NCBI RefSeq assembly: GCF_002209555.1
Contig: NZ_NJIF01000013.1
Location: 84,568-148,567 of the forward strand
Direction: 5' to 3'
Origin: Achromobacter insolitus
GTDB taxonomy: Bacteria; Pseudomonadota; Gammaproteobacteria; Burkholderiales; Burkholderiaceae_B
DNA length: 64,000 nucleotides
Shown here: positions 38,579 through 47,587 of the stretch, one piece after another
Position numbering within the stretch: the stretch's first letter is position 1
Layout: every line of letters starts with the position of its first letter
Program-made: the position numbers and the translations under genes
The notes under the pieces: model-generated
What the model was told of the DNA's origin: nothing
Databases searched by the model: none
Seen by the model: only the letters and a program-made list of their open reading frames with translations

Positions 38579-40269
38579 TCGACATAGAAATGACATTCGA
38601 GGATGCGGCGGTACGCCGCTTGACGGTGGCCATGCCGGTGCTGATCGGACGTGCGGCGCAATGTGGCCTGCGCATCGCGAACTGGCGGGTTGGGCGTCAG
38701 CATGCCCGCTTGCTGCGCGAAGAGGCTGCCATCGTTCTCGAAGATCTTGGCACATTGGCGGGAACGCTGGTGAACGGCGAAAGAATCGTGCGCCACGGCC
38801 CGGTATTGCCCGACGACGAGATCCTGATCGGGCCTTGCCGGTTGCGGGTCCGCCCGGCCGCTGGTAGCCAGCACGATGACACGCCGGGCGGCGCTACGCC
38901 CGACGTTTCGGCACAGGGATCGATGCTGGTGCCGGATTCCCCAGCACCGCCCGTCGCCGCAATCTCACCGCCCATCCTGTCGCCGCAATATCAGTTGCAG
39001 GAACGTCGGCGTTTGCACGCGGCCTTGCTCGCAGCGCTGGATCTGCGCCGACGTGACGTGGCCGGCATGAGCGACAGCATGTTGCGTGCCGAGGCGGAGC
39101 GCTTGTTGACACAGATTGTCGCCACGGACGCAGACTTGCCTGCTGAGGTGGACCGCGCAGCGCTCTGTCGCGAGGTGCTGGACGAAGCGGTCGGCCTGGG
39201 GCCGCTGGAACCGCTGCTAGCCGCCGCCGACATCACCGAGATCATGGTCAATCGCCATGACGAAATCTACGTCGAGCGAGCGGGCCGCCTGTCGCGCCAT
39301 CAGGCAGCGTTTACCAGCGAACAATCCGTGCGGTGGGCCATCGAGCGCATTGTTACTCCCTTGGGGCGGCGTATCGACGAGAGCTCGCCCATGGTGGATG
39401 CGCGCCTTGCGGACGGTTCCCGCGTGCATGCCGTCATTCCGCCGGTGGCAATGCGGGGTGCCTGCCTGACCATACGCAAGTTTCCGCAACGTCGCCCCGG
39501 GATGCCCGATCTGCTTGCGGCGGGCTCATTGAGTAGCGCCATGGCGCAGTTCCTGGCGCTGTGCGTAAGAAAACGCAGGAACCTGGTCGTGTCCGGCGGC
39601 ACCGGATCCGGCAAGACGACATTGCTCAACATTCTGTCGAATGAAATCCCCGATGGCGAACGTTTGGTCACCATCGAGGACGCGGCGGAGCTCCGCCTGA
39701 ACCACGAGCACCTCGTGGCGCTTGAAGCCCGTCCGGCCAATCAGGAGGGGCGCGGGTGCATCGATATCCGGGAGCTTGTGCGCAATGCGTTACGCATGCG
39801 GCCTGATCGGATCGTGGTGGGCGAGTGCCGTGGGCCGGAAGCGTTCGACATGCTGACCGCGATGAACACCGGCCACGAGGGATCGCTGACGACATTGCAT
39901 GCCAATTCGCCTCGGGATGCTCTGGGCCGGCTGGAGTCGATGATCCTGATGGCGGGCCTGGATCTTCCTTTGGTCGCGGTGAGGGAACATATTGCGGCCA
40001 GTGTGGACATCGTGGTGCAGCAGGCCAGGCTATCCGACGGACGGCGAGTCGTGACGTCCATCGCGGAGGTCACCGGCATGGAAAGCGGGCGCATACAGCT
40101 TCAGGACCTGTTCCGGTACGACCGTCTGCGGGGTTTCGCTGGGTGCGGTGCCTTGCCCGGCTTCGTGCGCGAATGGGCGCAAACCGAGGAGACCTTCGAT
40201 CCAGCCTGGTTCTCCGATACGTCCGAGGCCGGACCGGGCGCCGCGGTGTTCTCGCAAGGCACGCCATGA
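38575..40269 (+). CDS. tadA: FHA-domain fused to TadA/CpaF secretion ATPase
   Basis: The 564-aa protein has an N-terminal FHA domain (about residues 5-95: GRAAQCGLRIANWRVGRQHA, LGTLAGTLVNGERI) joined by a Pro/Ala linker to a full CpaF-type hexameric ATPase. The ATPase has Walker A GGTGSGKTTLL near 339, the Asp box VTIEDAAELRL and RPDRIVVGECRGPEAF, His box TGHEGSLTTLHAN. FHA domains bind phosphothreonine, so pilus or secretion motor activity may be phospho-regulated. The FHA fusion is unusual for Tad ATPases. Confidence 0.9.
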   Translation: MIDIEMTFEDAAVRRLTVAMPVLIGRAAQCGLRIANWRVGRQHARLLREEAAIVLEDLGTLAGTLVNGERIVRHGPVLPDDEILIGPCRLRVRPAAGSQHDDTPGGATPDVSAQGSMLVPDSPAPPVAAISPPILSPQYQLQERRRLHAALLAALDLRRRDVAGMSDSMLRAEAERLLTQIVATDADLPAEVDRAALCREVLDEAVGLGPLEPLLAAADITEIMVNRHDEIYVERAGRLSRHQAAFTSEQSVRWAIERIVTPLGRRIDESSPMVDARLADGSRVHAVIPPVAMRGACLTIRKFPQRRPGMPDLLAAGSLSSAMAQFLALCVRKRRNLVVSGGTGSGKTTLLNILSNEIPDGERLVTIEDAAELRLNHEHLVALEARPANQEGRGCIDIRELVRNALRMRPDRIVVGECRGPEAFDMLTAMNTGHEGSLTTLHANSPRDALGRLESMILMAGLDLPLVAVREHIAASVDIVVQQARLSDGRRVVTSIAEVTGMESGRIQLQDLFRYDRLRGFAGCGALPGFVREWAQTEETFDPAWFSDTSEAGPGAAVFSQGTP

Positions 40270-41111
40270 TCTGGCTTGCGGCAGGTGGCGCCATGATCTG
40301 CGTGTTGCTGCTGGCGTGGCGCGTCCAGGCCTGGTTTGCCCCGGCGCTGCGCCGCTACCGCCAGGTCTACACCCAGGAGGCGGGCTTGCGTTTGAGCGAG
40401 GTGTTCCTGTTCATCGATCCGGCCCAGTTATGGGTGGGCGCGGTGGCCTGCGCTGCATTGGCCGCCGCATTGTCCTACGCCGCCACGGGCAAGGGGGTGC
40501 TGGCCGCCGGGACCGCAGTGCTTGCGTCTCGCTTGCCCGGGGCTCTTGTGAATGCACTGCGGCGCAGGCGTGCCCGGCGGTTTGAACACCAACTGCCGAT
40601 GGCGTTGCTGATGCTCGCCTCCGCCTTGCGCGCGGGCGTCGCATTGACGACAGGCTTGCGCCACGTGGTCGAGCAGAGCGCGGCGCCGCTGGCCCAGGAA
40701 TTCGGATTGATGATGCGTGAGCAGCGCATGGGGGTGTCCTGGGACGTAGCGCTTGAGAATCTGCGTGGCCGGATGCCGGCCGATTCCACCGTGCTTGTCG
40801 TGGCCGCCATGCGCATTGCGGCGCAGACCGGCGGCAACCTGGCGGAAGCGCTTGAGAGTATCGCCCAGACACTGCGCGCCAGGCTGCAGCTGCAGGCAAA
40901 GCTGCAGGCGCTGACGTCCCAGGGCCGGCTGCAGGCCTGGATAGTGGGAGCCTTACCCTTGTTGCTCCTGGTCGTGCTGGATCGCCTGGAGCCCGAAATC
41001 ATGGGGTTGCTCTGGCATACCCCTATCGGCTGGAGCGTGCTGGCCATCGTGGCCGTATTGGAGATCGCAGGTATGTTGCTGATCCGGCGCATCATCCGGA
41101 TCGATATTTGA
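40266..41111 (+). CDS. tadB: Tad membrane protein TadB
   Basis: The 281-aa T2SF-domain protein has a cytoplasmic four-helix segment (HQLPMALLMLASALRAGVAL, IAAQTGGNLAEALESIAQTL) and transmembrane helices at both ends. It forms the inner-membrane platform with TadC. It overlaps tadA by 4 bp. Confidence 0.88.
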   Translation: MIWLAAGGAMICVLLLAWRVQAWFAPALRRYRQVYTQEAGLRLSEVFLFIDPAQLWVGAVACAALAAALSYAATGKGVLAAGTAVLASRLPGALVNALRRRRARRFEHQLPMALLMLASALRAGVALTTGLRHVVEQSAAPLAQEFGLMMREQRMGVSWDVALENLRGRMPADSTVLVVAAMRIAAQTGGNLAEALESIAQTLRARLQLQAKLQALTSQGRLQAWIVGALPLLLLVVLDRLEPEIMGLLWHTPIGWSVLAIVAVLEIAGMLLIRRIIRIDI

Positions 41112-41210
41112 GGTTCCGTGCATTGGGTGTCATGTGTGGCGGCCGGGAACACCCCGGCGAGCTTTTGCCATGAAGCCGGGAAATTGGTGGATGGCGTGAC
41201 GGAGGAAGTC

Positions 41211-42083
41211 ATGTGGTTGTACTTGAGCCTGTTGACGACCGCGCTGGTTGCCGGTTGGTTGACGTGGGTGGGCTTGAAGCCATTGTTATTGGAAAGCCCG
41301 GGCGCATCATCCGCGCTGCCATGGTGGTGGCGGGCCGCCTGGCCCTGGGTGTCGGCGGTGGCGCCCTTGGCCGAGCCGTTGTGTTCCTGGCGCTGGCGTG
41401 TACGGTTGACGCGAGCGATCGAGCAGGCCGCCTTGCCCGCCGGCATAAGTTATGCGCATGTAGCGGCGCTATGCTGGAGCGCGGCGGTGGCGGCCGGCGG
41501 CTTGGCGGTTGTGGGATCCATCATGTTGACGCAGGCGCAGCCCTGGGCTTGGAGCCCGTGGGCGGTGGCGGTTGCCTTGGTGTCTGGCGCCGCGCCGATA
41601 TTCTGGTTGCGAGGGCTGGCGCTCAAGCGGCGGCGCAGTATCGAACGCGACCTGCCTTTTGTGCTCGACATGATGACGTTGTGCGTGGAAGCAGGGCTGA
41701 GCGTACACGGAGCCTTGCAGATGGCTGCGCAAAGCGGGCCGGCCGGCGTGTTGCGCGATGCGTTGACCGATGCCTTGGCAGAAATGCGGGCAGGGGTCGC
41801 CAGATCGGCCGCGATCAAGGCCTTGGCGGAACGCAGCAACAGCCCGCTTGCGCGCAACTGGGCCGCTGCCGTGGCGCAGGCCGAAGCGTTGGGCATCAGC
41901 CTGGGGCCCGTGCTGCGTGCGCAGGCAGCGCAAAGCCGCAGTGACCGTCATGCGCGCGCGGAGCAGTTGGCGATGCAGGCGCCCGTGAAAATGTTGCTGC
42001 CCCTGATCGGCTGCATTTTTCCGTGCACTTTCATCGTGCTGGCTTTTCCGATTGTGGTGCAGCTGTTGCAGAGCGTGCAATGA
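41211..42083 (+). CDS. tadC: Tad membrane protein TadC
   Basis: The 290-aa T2SF protein has four hydrophobic regions and the T2SF core (ERDLPFVLDMMTLCVEAGLS, LAERSNSPLARNWAAAVAQA). ATG 41211 follows GGAGGAAGTC. A 99-bp gap separates it from tadB. Its stop overlaps the DUF192 start by ATGA. Confidence 0.88.
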   Translation: MWLYLSLLTTALVAGWLTWVGLKPLLLESPGASSALPWWWRAAWPWVSAVAPLAEPLCSWRWRVRLTRAIEQAALPAGISYAHVAALCWSAAVAAGGLAVVGSIMLTQAQPWAWSPWAVAVALVSGAAPIFWLRGLALKRRRSIERDLPFVLDMMTLCVEAGLSVHGALQMAAQSGPAGVLRDALTDALAEMRAGVARSAAIKALAERSNSPLARNWAAAVAQAEALGISLGPVLRAQAAQSRSDRHARAEQLAMQAPVKMLLPLIGCIFPCTFIVLAFPIVVQLLQSVQ

Positions 42084-42472
42084 ATGGCGGCGGGTCATCG
42101 GCGCCGCGCGCCCGGCTCAGGCTGCTCAAGGTTTCCAGCTGGTGCGGACGCGCGCGAGGCTTGCTGGGGCGCAGGCCGCCCGGGCCGCGGACTGGCATCC
42201 TGCTGATGCCTTGCGCCGCGGTGCACACCTTTGGCATGCGTTACGCCATCGACGTGGCGTTTGTATCGAGACAGGGTAGGGTTGTGGGAGTGCGCAGGGC
42301 GCTTGCGCCCTGCCGCATAGCCTTATGCCTGGGCGCCGTTGCCGCTGTCGAGATGCGCGCCGGTGTTTTCGATGCCGAACACGGAGGTATAGGCGGGATA
42401 GAAACTGCAGTACAGCACGCCACCCGCGGCAATATTGAACGGAATTTGCAGCGTGCCGGCCAACTGCGGTGA
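42080..42472 (+). CDS. DUF192 family protein, 3' end apparently lost
   Basis: The first ~90 residues match DUF192 proteins (GLLGRRPPGPRTGILLMPCA, VHTFGMRYAIDVAFVSRQGR, GAVAAVEMRAG), often found near Tad genes. After about residue 93 the sequence is unlike the family and is entirely antisense to the convergent membrane-protein gene. The original C-terminus is therefore probably deleted and the remaining ~40 residues are read-through. Function of DUF192 is unknown. Confidence 0.65.
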   Translation: MNGGGSSAPRARLRLLKVSSWCGRARGLLGRRPPGPRTGILLMPCAAVHTFGMRYAIDVAFVSRQGRVVGVRRALAPCRIALCLGAVAAVEMRAGVFDAEHGGIGGIETAVQHATRGNIERNLQRAGQLR

Positions 42473-43126
42473 CAACCCGATCGCAACCAGAAGGCCGGCG
42501 CAGAGGTCAATGAAAAGAAACACCAGGATCCACGTGGCGCCGTAGACCAGGAAGGGCAGCTTGTTGCGCCAGCAGGCGATGCCGGAGAAAAACAAGGCCT
42601 GGACCAGCTTCAGTCCATGCCAGGCGACCAGCACCGGTGCGTGCCAGAACAGCGCAGCGATCACGACATACACGACCGCGAACAGGGTCAGAGGGACAGC
42701 CATGGCGGACAGGATGGGCTCCATGGACTTTTCCACTGAGGCGATCCGCATGCCCTCGACCATTGCGTCGGTGAAGGGCAGGAAAATGACCAGGCCGGTG
42801 ACGATGCAGAGCGCCGCGTACAGCAGGCCCATCAGGAACAGTTTCCTGAATACGCCTGGCTGCTTGAGCGGCTTGGCCCACATCGAGGGCAGCATGATTC
42901 GGTCGGCTTCGACGTGCTTGCACGCCGACAGTGTCATCAGGGTAATGATGGGCATCAGCGCCACGACCAGTATGGGCCCGACCGGCGGCGTCGCGGTGGC
43001 AAAGATGACCAGAAGGCTGATGGCCATGGCCCAGGTGAACATGGCCAGTGGTTGCTTGCGGAACAGACGGAAGCCGTCTCGGACCCATTGCCAGCCGGAT
43101 GTCGCGGGTAGGAATGCTGCTTGCAT
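42323..43126 (-). CDS. BPSS1780-type multispan membrane protein
   Basis: The 267-aa protein has at least five hydrophobic helices and the start GWQWVRDGFRLFRKQPLAMF, typical of the BPSS1780 family of betaproteobacteria. Function unknown. Its last ~150 bp overlap the DUF192 frame on the other strand, which may be a deletion junction. Confidence 0.82.
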   Translation of the reverse strand: MQAAFLPATSGWQWVRDGFRLFRKQPLAMFTWAMAISLLVIFATATPPVGPILVVALMPIITLMTLSACKHVEADRIMLPSMWAKPLKQPGVFRKLFLMGLLYAALCIVTGLVIFLPFTDAMVEGMRIASVEKSMEPILSAMAVPLTLFAVVYVVIAALFWHAPVLVAWHGLKLVQALFFSGIACWRNKLPFLVYGATWILVFLFIDLCAGLLVAIGLSPQLAGTLQIPFNIAAGGVLYCSFYPAYTSVFGIENTGAHLDSGNGAQA

Positions 43127-43191
43127 GGCTCTTTAAAGGGGGTGATCTCTCAAAAAGGGAGGCGTTGTCCTCATTATGGGGGGCGCAACGG

Positions 43192-44160
43192 TTACGGCAA
43201 TATTGGCAAGCCGGGGCGGTGGCGTGCTTGCAACACTCTTTCGAAATGCCGGGGATCGTGCGGTTTGAGGGTTTGCGCCGGCCGCGGCAGGAAAAAGTCA
43301 TACAGACGCGATATCCAGAAGCGCAGCGCGGCGGCGCGCAGCATCAGCGGCCATGCTTCACGCTCCGCGTCGGTGAACGGACGCACGGCCGCGTATGCCG
43401 CCAGCCAGGATTCGACCAGCTCGGGCACGAATTCGCCCGTGTCCCGCTCGATGCACCAGTCATTGACGCTTACCGCCACGTCGAACAGCCAGGTATCGCA
43501 ACCAGCGAAATAGAAATCGATAATGCCGCCCATGAGCGGGTCTTCGAAAGTGCCTGCAAAAAGGACGTTGTCCCGGAACAGGTCGCAATGGGCCGGGCCC
43601 GCCTGCAAGGCCTGCCAGGCCGGCGTTGCGGCAGCAGCCTGCTGGTCAGCCAGTTCCGACGAGAGGAGCTGTGCCTGGGCCGGCTCCAGGAAGGGCATGA
43701 CCTTGGGCGCCGTTTCCAGCCACCACGATAGGCCGCGCAGATTGGGCTGGTGCAGCGGGAAATCTCGCGCTGCAAGGTGGGCGCGGGCCAGCGTGCTGCC
43801 CGCCAGGGCGCAATGCGCCGCGCTGGGCGCGGGCTCGTAACCGCCTGGCAGGCGCGACACGATGGCGCAGGGCTTGCCGTGCAGGGTCGTCAAGCGAGTG
43901 CCGTCCAGCAGGGTCTGGGGCCTCGGCACGGGAATGCCGCGTTCGGCCAGGTGGTACATCAGCTCGATGTAGAACGGCAGCTGCGCCTGCGTAAGCACCT
44001 CGAATAGCGTCAGGACGTACTCGCCGCGGGTCGTGTACAGGAAATAGTTGGTATTTTCGATACCCGCCGTAATCCCCCGAAGCGAGACAAACTCGCCCAG
44101 ATCGAAATGCGCCAGGAGGGCGCGAGCGTCGTCTTCGGAGACAGGGGTGAATACGGCCAT
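43192..44160 (-). CDS. thrB: Homoserine kinase (ThrB, APH-fold type)
   Basis: The 322-aa protein has the start MAVFTPVSEDDARALLAHFD and the aminoglycoside phosphotransferase-like motifs LRGITAGIENTNYFL, HCDLFRDNVLF (catalytic Asp) and GIIDFYFAG. It phosphorylates homoserine in threonine synthesis. ATG 44160 is chosen; an upstream start would add 13 residues. Confidence 0.93.
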   Translation of the reverse strand: MAVFTPVSEDDARALLAHFDLGEFVSLRGITAGIENTNYFLYTTRGEYVLTLFEVLTQAQLPFYIELMYHLAERGIPVPRPQTLLDGTRLTTLHGKPCAIVSRLPGGYEPAPSAAHCALAGSTLARAHLAARDFPLHQPNLRGLSWWLETAPKVMPFLEPAQAQLLSSELADQQAAAATPAWQALQAGPAHCDLFRDNVLFAGTFEDPLMGGIIDFYFAGCDTWLFDVAVSVNDWCIERDTGEFVPELVESWLAAYAAVRPFTDAEREAWPLMLRAAALRFWISRLYDFFLPRPAQTLKPHDPRHFERVLQARHRPGLPILP

Positions 44161-44345
44161 TGATGTGCGGGATGTAAGGGTTGTCGGACGCGCTGGCATG
44201 CCGGTTTCGGCTGCGGCGGCGCAATTTTAGACCACATGGACGGCCTGCCTGCCCGCCATCCGGCGAAGCGGCCGGATCCATCGCCCGGGCACAAAGCCGC
44301 CAAGCACCGTAAAATACCGCATCCCCTTGTTTTGTAGAGTGATTC

Positions 44346-45362
44346 TTGGACTCCCCCGACTGGCGGCTGTGCGTCGCCCCGATGATTGATGTGACCGACC
44401 GCCACTGCCGCTATTTCCATCGGTTGCTGGCGCCGCGCGCGCGCCTGTACACGGAAATGATTACCACTGGCGCGCTGTTGCACGGCAATGTGGAACGTCA
44501 CCTGGATTTTGACGAAGCCGAGCACCCGGTGGCCCTGCAATTGGGCGGCAGCGAGCCGGACGCGCTGGCGCATTCGGCCCGGCTGGGCCGGAAGTGGGGG
44601 TACGACGAGATCAACCTGAACTGCGGTTGCCCGTCGGAGCGGGTGCAAAAGGGCGCGTTTGGCGCATGCCTGATGGCCGAGCCGTCTTTGGTGGCAGATT
44701 GCATGAAGGCCATGCAGGATGCCGTGGACATCCCGGTCACCGTCAAGCATCGGCTCGGGCTGGATTACGACGAGTCCTATGAGTTCGTCCGGGATTTCGT
44801 GGGCAAGATATACGACACCGGGTGCCGGGTGTTCATTGCGCATGCCCGCAACGCGGTGCTCAAGGGCCTCACGCCCAAGGACAATCGGGAAATTCCTCCT
44901 CTGCGCTACGACGTGGTGCGGCAATTGAAGCGCGACTTCCCGGACTGCACCTTCGTGCTCAATGGCGGTCTGGCGGATGCCGAGCAGTCCGTGCGGGCCG
45001 CCGGGGATTTCGATGGGGTCATGCTGGGCCGTGCGGCGTGGCACACGCCGCGGGTGTTGTCGGAGGTGTCTCTGCAGCTATGGCCATCGGTACGGCTACC
45101 CAGCGATGCGCAGGTGGTCGACGCGATGACGGAATACGCGGCGCGGCAGGTAGCTCGTGGCGTGCCGTTGCGGGTAATGACCCGCCCCATGCTGGGGCTG
45201 GTGAATGGCCAGTCCGGCGCGCGCCGCTGGCGCCGCATGTTGTCGGATCCGGCCCTGTTGGCCGCGAACAATCCCGAACTGATCTACGATGCCTGGCGCA
45301 GCCAGCGGCATGCGCCGGATATGCGCGGCGCCGCGATAGAAGCGGCGCCGGCAGGGGTGTGA
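44346..45362 (+). CDS. dusA: tRNA-dihydrouridine synthase A
   Basis: This FMN-dependent reductase of uridines in the tRNA D-loop has 338 aa. It starts SPDWRLCVAPMIDVTDRHCR and has LNCGCPSERV with the catalytic Cys, RVFIAHARNA and the Dus TIM-barrel end GGLADAEQSVRAA. A TTG at 44346 is used as start. Confidence 0.94.
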   Translation: MDSPDWRLCVAPMIDVTDRHCRYFHRLLAPRARLYTEMITTGALLHGNVERHLDFDEAEHPVALQLGGSEPDALAHSARLGRKWGYDEINLNCGCPSERVQKGAFGACLMAEPSLVADCMKAMQDAVDIPVTVKHRLGLDYDESYEFVRDFVGKIYDTGCRVFIAHARNAVLKGLTPKDNREIPPLRYDVVRQLKRDFPDCTFVLNGGLADAEQSVRAAGDFDGVMLGRAAWHTPRVLSEVSLQLWPSVRLPSDAQVVDAMTEYAARQVARGVPLRVMTRPMLGLVNGQSGARRWRRMLSDPALLAANNPELIYDAWRSQRHAPDMRGAAIEAAPAGV

Positions 45363-45390
45363 CGGGCTGCCAGCGTGGCTGGCCCCGGCT

Positions 45391-45849
45391 TCAGGATTTG
45401 GCGGGTTCGGCGCTTTCCGTTGGCCAGTCGCGGATGTAGGCCTTCAGCATATTGTTTTCGAACTGCTGGGCCGCCACGATAGCCTGGGCCATGTCGTAGA
45501 ACGAAATGACGCCCATCAGGGTGGGGCCGTCCATGACCGGGATGTAGCGGGCGTGCTTTTCCAGCATCAGGCGCTGCACTTCGTCGGCGCTGGTGTTGGG
45601 CGACACGCTGACGGGGGCATCGTCCATGATGGAGCGGATGGTGGTTTCACCGGCGCCGCCATGCGCATGCATGTGGCGGATGATCTCGCGGAACGTGAGC
45701 ATGCCGGTCAGCGTCCCGAATTCCATGATCACCAGCGAGCCTATGTCCTGCTCGCTCATTGTTTGGACGGCCTGGGACACAGGCATGTCGGGCGACGCCG
45801 TGTAGAGCGTATCGCCCTTGACGCGCAAAATCTCGCTGACCTTCAACAT
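45391..45849 (-). CDS. CBS-domain pair protein
   Basis: The 152-aa protein consists of two CBS domains (SQAVQTMSEQDIGSLVIMEF, EKHARYIPVMDGPTLMGVIS), which bind adenine nucleotides. No output domain is attached. GGAGGAACC precedes the ATG. Role unknown. Confidence 0.9.
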   Translation of the reverse strand: MLKVSEILRVKGDTLYTASPDMPVSQAVQTMSEQDIGSLVIMEFGTLTGMLTFREIIRHMHAHGGAGETTIRSIMDDAPVSVSPNTSADEVQRLMLEKHARYIPVMDGPTLMGVISFYDMAQAIVAAQQFENNMLKAYIRDWPTESAEPAKS

Positions 45850-45887
45850 CGGTTCCTCCTGGGCGGACTACGCCCTGATGCTATTTG

Positions 45888-47198
45888 CTAATTCTTTTTC
45901 GCTTCCAGCTGCAATATGGGAGCGATTCCATTTTCGGTATTTTGCGCTTCTCCGCAGACTTCTTCCAGCGTGGGCGCATTTTGCTGGGAAATTACGGCCG
46001 AGGCGACTCGCAATATTTCCGGGTCGTTGCGGACCCTGGGCTGGCTGCGATCCAGCAGAAAGTGGTCCACCACGGGCGCCATCGAGGTTTGGCGGGCATC
46101 GCAGGTCAAGACCCAAAGGCCTTCCGGGCTGCGCGTGGCGAGCCCCATTTCAGCCAGGGTTTCCAGCACTTCGTTAAGTTCGTCCTGGTGCAGCCGAAGC
46201 TGCGCCGCCAGGACATTGGCGGGCAGGCCCGGAGGATTGGTCGCCTGCGCCTGGCGCAGGGTACGCAGCGCATCCACGGCGTCCACGAACGGTGCGCCGG
46301 GATAACGGTTGATGTCCCAGCGGCCCAGGCGGATGAGCGGCGCGCTGGATGCCAGGATGGCCCCCAGCAGTACGGCCAGCCAAGACAGGTAGATCCAAAG
46401 CAGGAAAATCGGCAGGGTGGCGAAAGCGCCGTAAATAACGGTGTAGGTGGGGAAGCGCGTGAGGTAATAGGCGAATGCCGACTTCATGATTTCCAGCACG
46501 ATCGCCGTTACGCAGCCGCCGACCAGGGCGTCGCGCCAGAGAACTTCGCGGTTGGGAACCATGACGAACAGCGCGGCGAAACCGAGGCCAGTCAGGATCA
46601 GCGGAATGAACGACACCGCCATGCTGACGGCTTCCGGCACGTCGCGGACCAGTCCCAGCGATTCCCGCGCCACGAACGAGGTCGCCCAAAGGCTTGCGCC
46701 GGCCACTACTGGGCCCAGCGTGATAATGGCCCAATACACCAGCGCGCGCTGGCGCAGGGGGCGCTGACGCGTCACATGCCAGATGTCGTTGAATGCCTTG
46801 TCGATCGTCATGATCAGCAATAGCGACGTAATCAGGAGGAACGCGCCACCGATGGCGGTCAGGCGTGAAGCCTGGCGCGCAAACTGATTCAGGTAATCCA
46901 TGATGTTGTCCGACACGGACGGCGGCATCAGGCTGTTGGCGAGGAAATCCTCGAGGGCGACGCGGAATTCCTGGAATACGGGAAAAGCGGTGAACAGCGA
47001 CAGGACCACGGCCAACATCGGCACAATGGCCAGGACGGTCGTGAAGGTCAGGCTGGACGCCACTTGCAGCAGTTTCTCTTCGCCAGCGCGTTCGGCGCTG
47101 AAGCGCAAAACGCGACCGGCCCTCACGATCCATGAAGAGCGCGGGGTCGAGTGCTCGGTGGCCGCCGGCGTGGCGGCAGGCTCGGCGGGGCGATTCAT
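45888..47198 (-). CDS. YihY/UPF0761 family inner membrane protein
   Basis: The 436-aa protein has six hydrophobic segments and the family core (ASSLTFTTVLAIVPMLAVVL, PIFLLWIYLSWLAVLLGA). A C-terminal cytosolic winged-helix-like tail of ~150 residues follows. It was once called RNase BN by mistake. It is divergent from the DUF2069 gene. Confidence 0.88.
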   Translation of the reverse strand: MNRPAEPAATPAATEHSTPRSSWIVRAGRVLRFSAERAGEEKLLQVASSLTFTTVLAIVPMLAVVLSLFTAFPVFQEFRVALEDFLANSLMPPSVSDNIMDYLNQFARQASRLTAIGGAFLLITSLLLIMTIDKAFNDIWHVTRQRPLRQRALVYWAIITLGPVVAGASLWATSFVARESLGLVRDVPEAVSMAVSFIPLILTGLGFAALFVMVPNREVLWRDALVGGCVTAIVLEIMKSAFAYYLTRFPTYTVIYGAFATLPIFLLWIYLSWLAVLLGAILASSAPLIRLGRWDINRYPGAPFVDAVDALRTLRQAQATNPPGLPANVLAAQLRLHQDELNEVLETLAEMGLATRSPEGLWVLTCDARQTSMAPVVDHFLLDRSQPRVRNDPEILRVASAVISQQNAPTLEEVCGEAQNTENGIAPILQLEAKKN

Positions 47199-47215
47199 CA
47201 GGCGATAATAGCAGC

Positions 47216-47587
47216 ATGAACCCTGAACTCAACCCCCGTTTGCGCCTGCTGGCCTCGGTTTCGCTATTCGCCCTGATAGTGCTTTGCGTCACCTGGGAAA
47301 CCGTGGTGGCGCCGGTGCGGCCGGGCGGGTCCTGGATGTTGCTCAAGGCGCTGCCGCTGGCATTTCCGCTGCGTGGCGTCCTGCGGGGCAATCTCTATAC
47401 CTACCAGTGGGCTTCGATGCTGTCGCTGCTTTACCTGATGGAAGGGGTGGTGCGCGCCATGTCGGACCCGGCGCCCCTGTCGGTAATGATGGCCTGGGGC
47501 GAGATCCTGCTGTCGGCCACCTTCTTTCTAAGCGCCATTTTTTACGTGCGGCCCGCCAAGCGGGCCGCCAGGAGGCAACGCGCATGA
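47216..47587 (+). CDS. DUF2069 membrane protein
   Basis: The 123-aa product has four hydrophobic helices (LRLLASVSLFALIVLCVTWE, YQWASMLSLLYLMEGVVRAM, LSATFFLSAIFYVRP). It overlaps selO by ATGA. Function unknown. Confidence 0.85.
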   Translation: MNPELNPRLRLLASVSLFALIVLCVTWETVVAPVRPGGSWMLLKALPLAFPLRGVLRGNLYTYQWASMLSLLYLMEGVVRAMSDPAPLSVMMAWGEILLSATFFLSAIFYVRPAKRAARRQRA

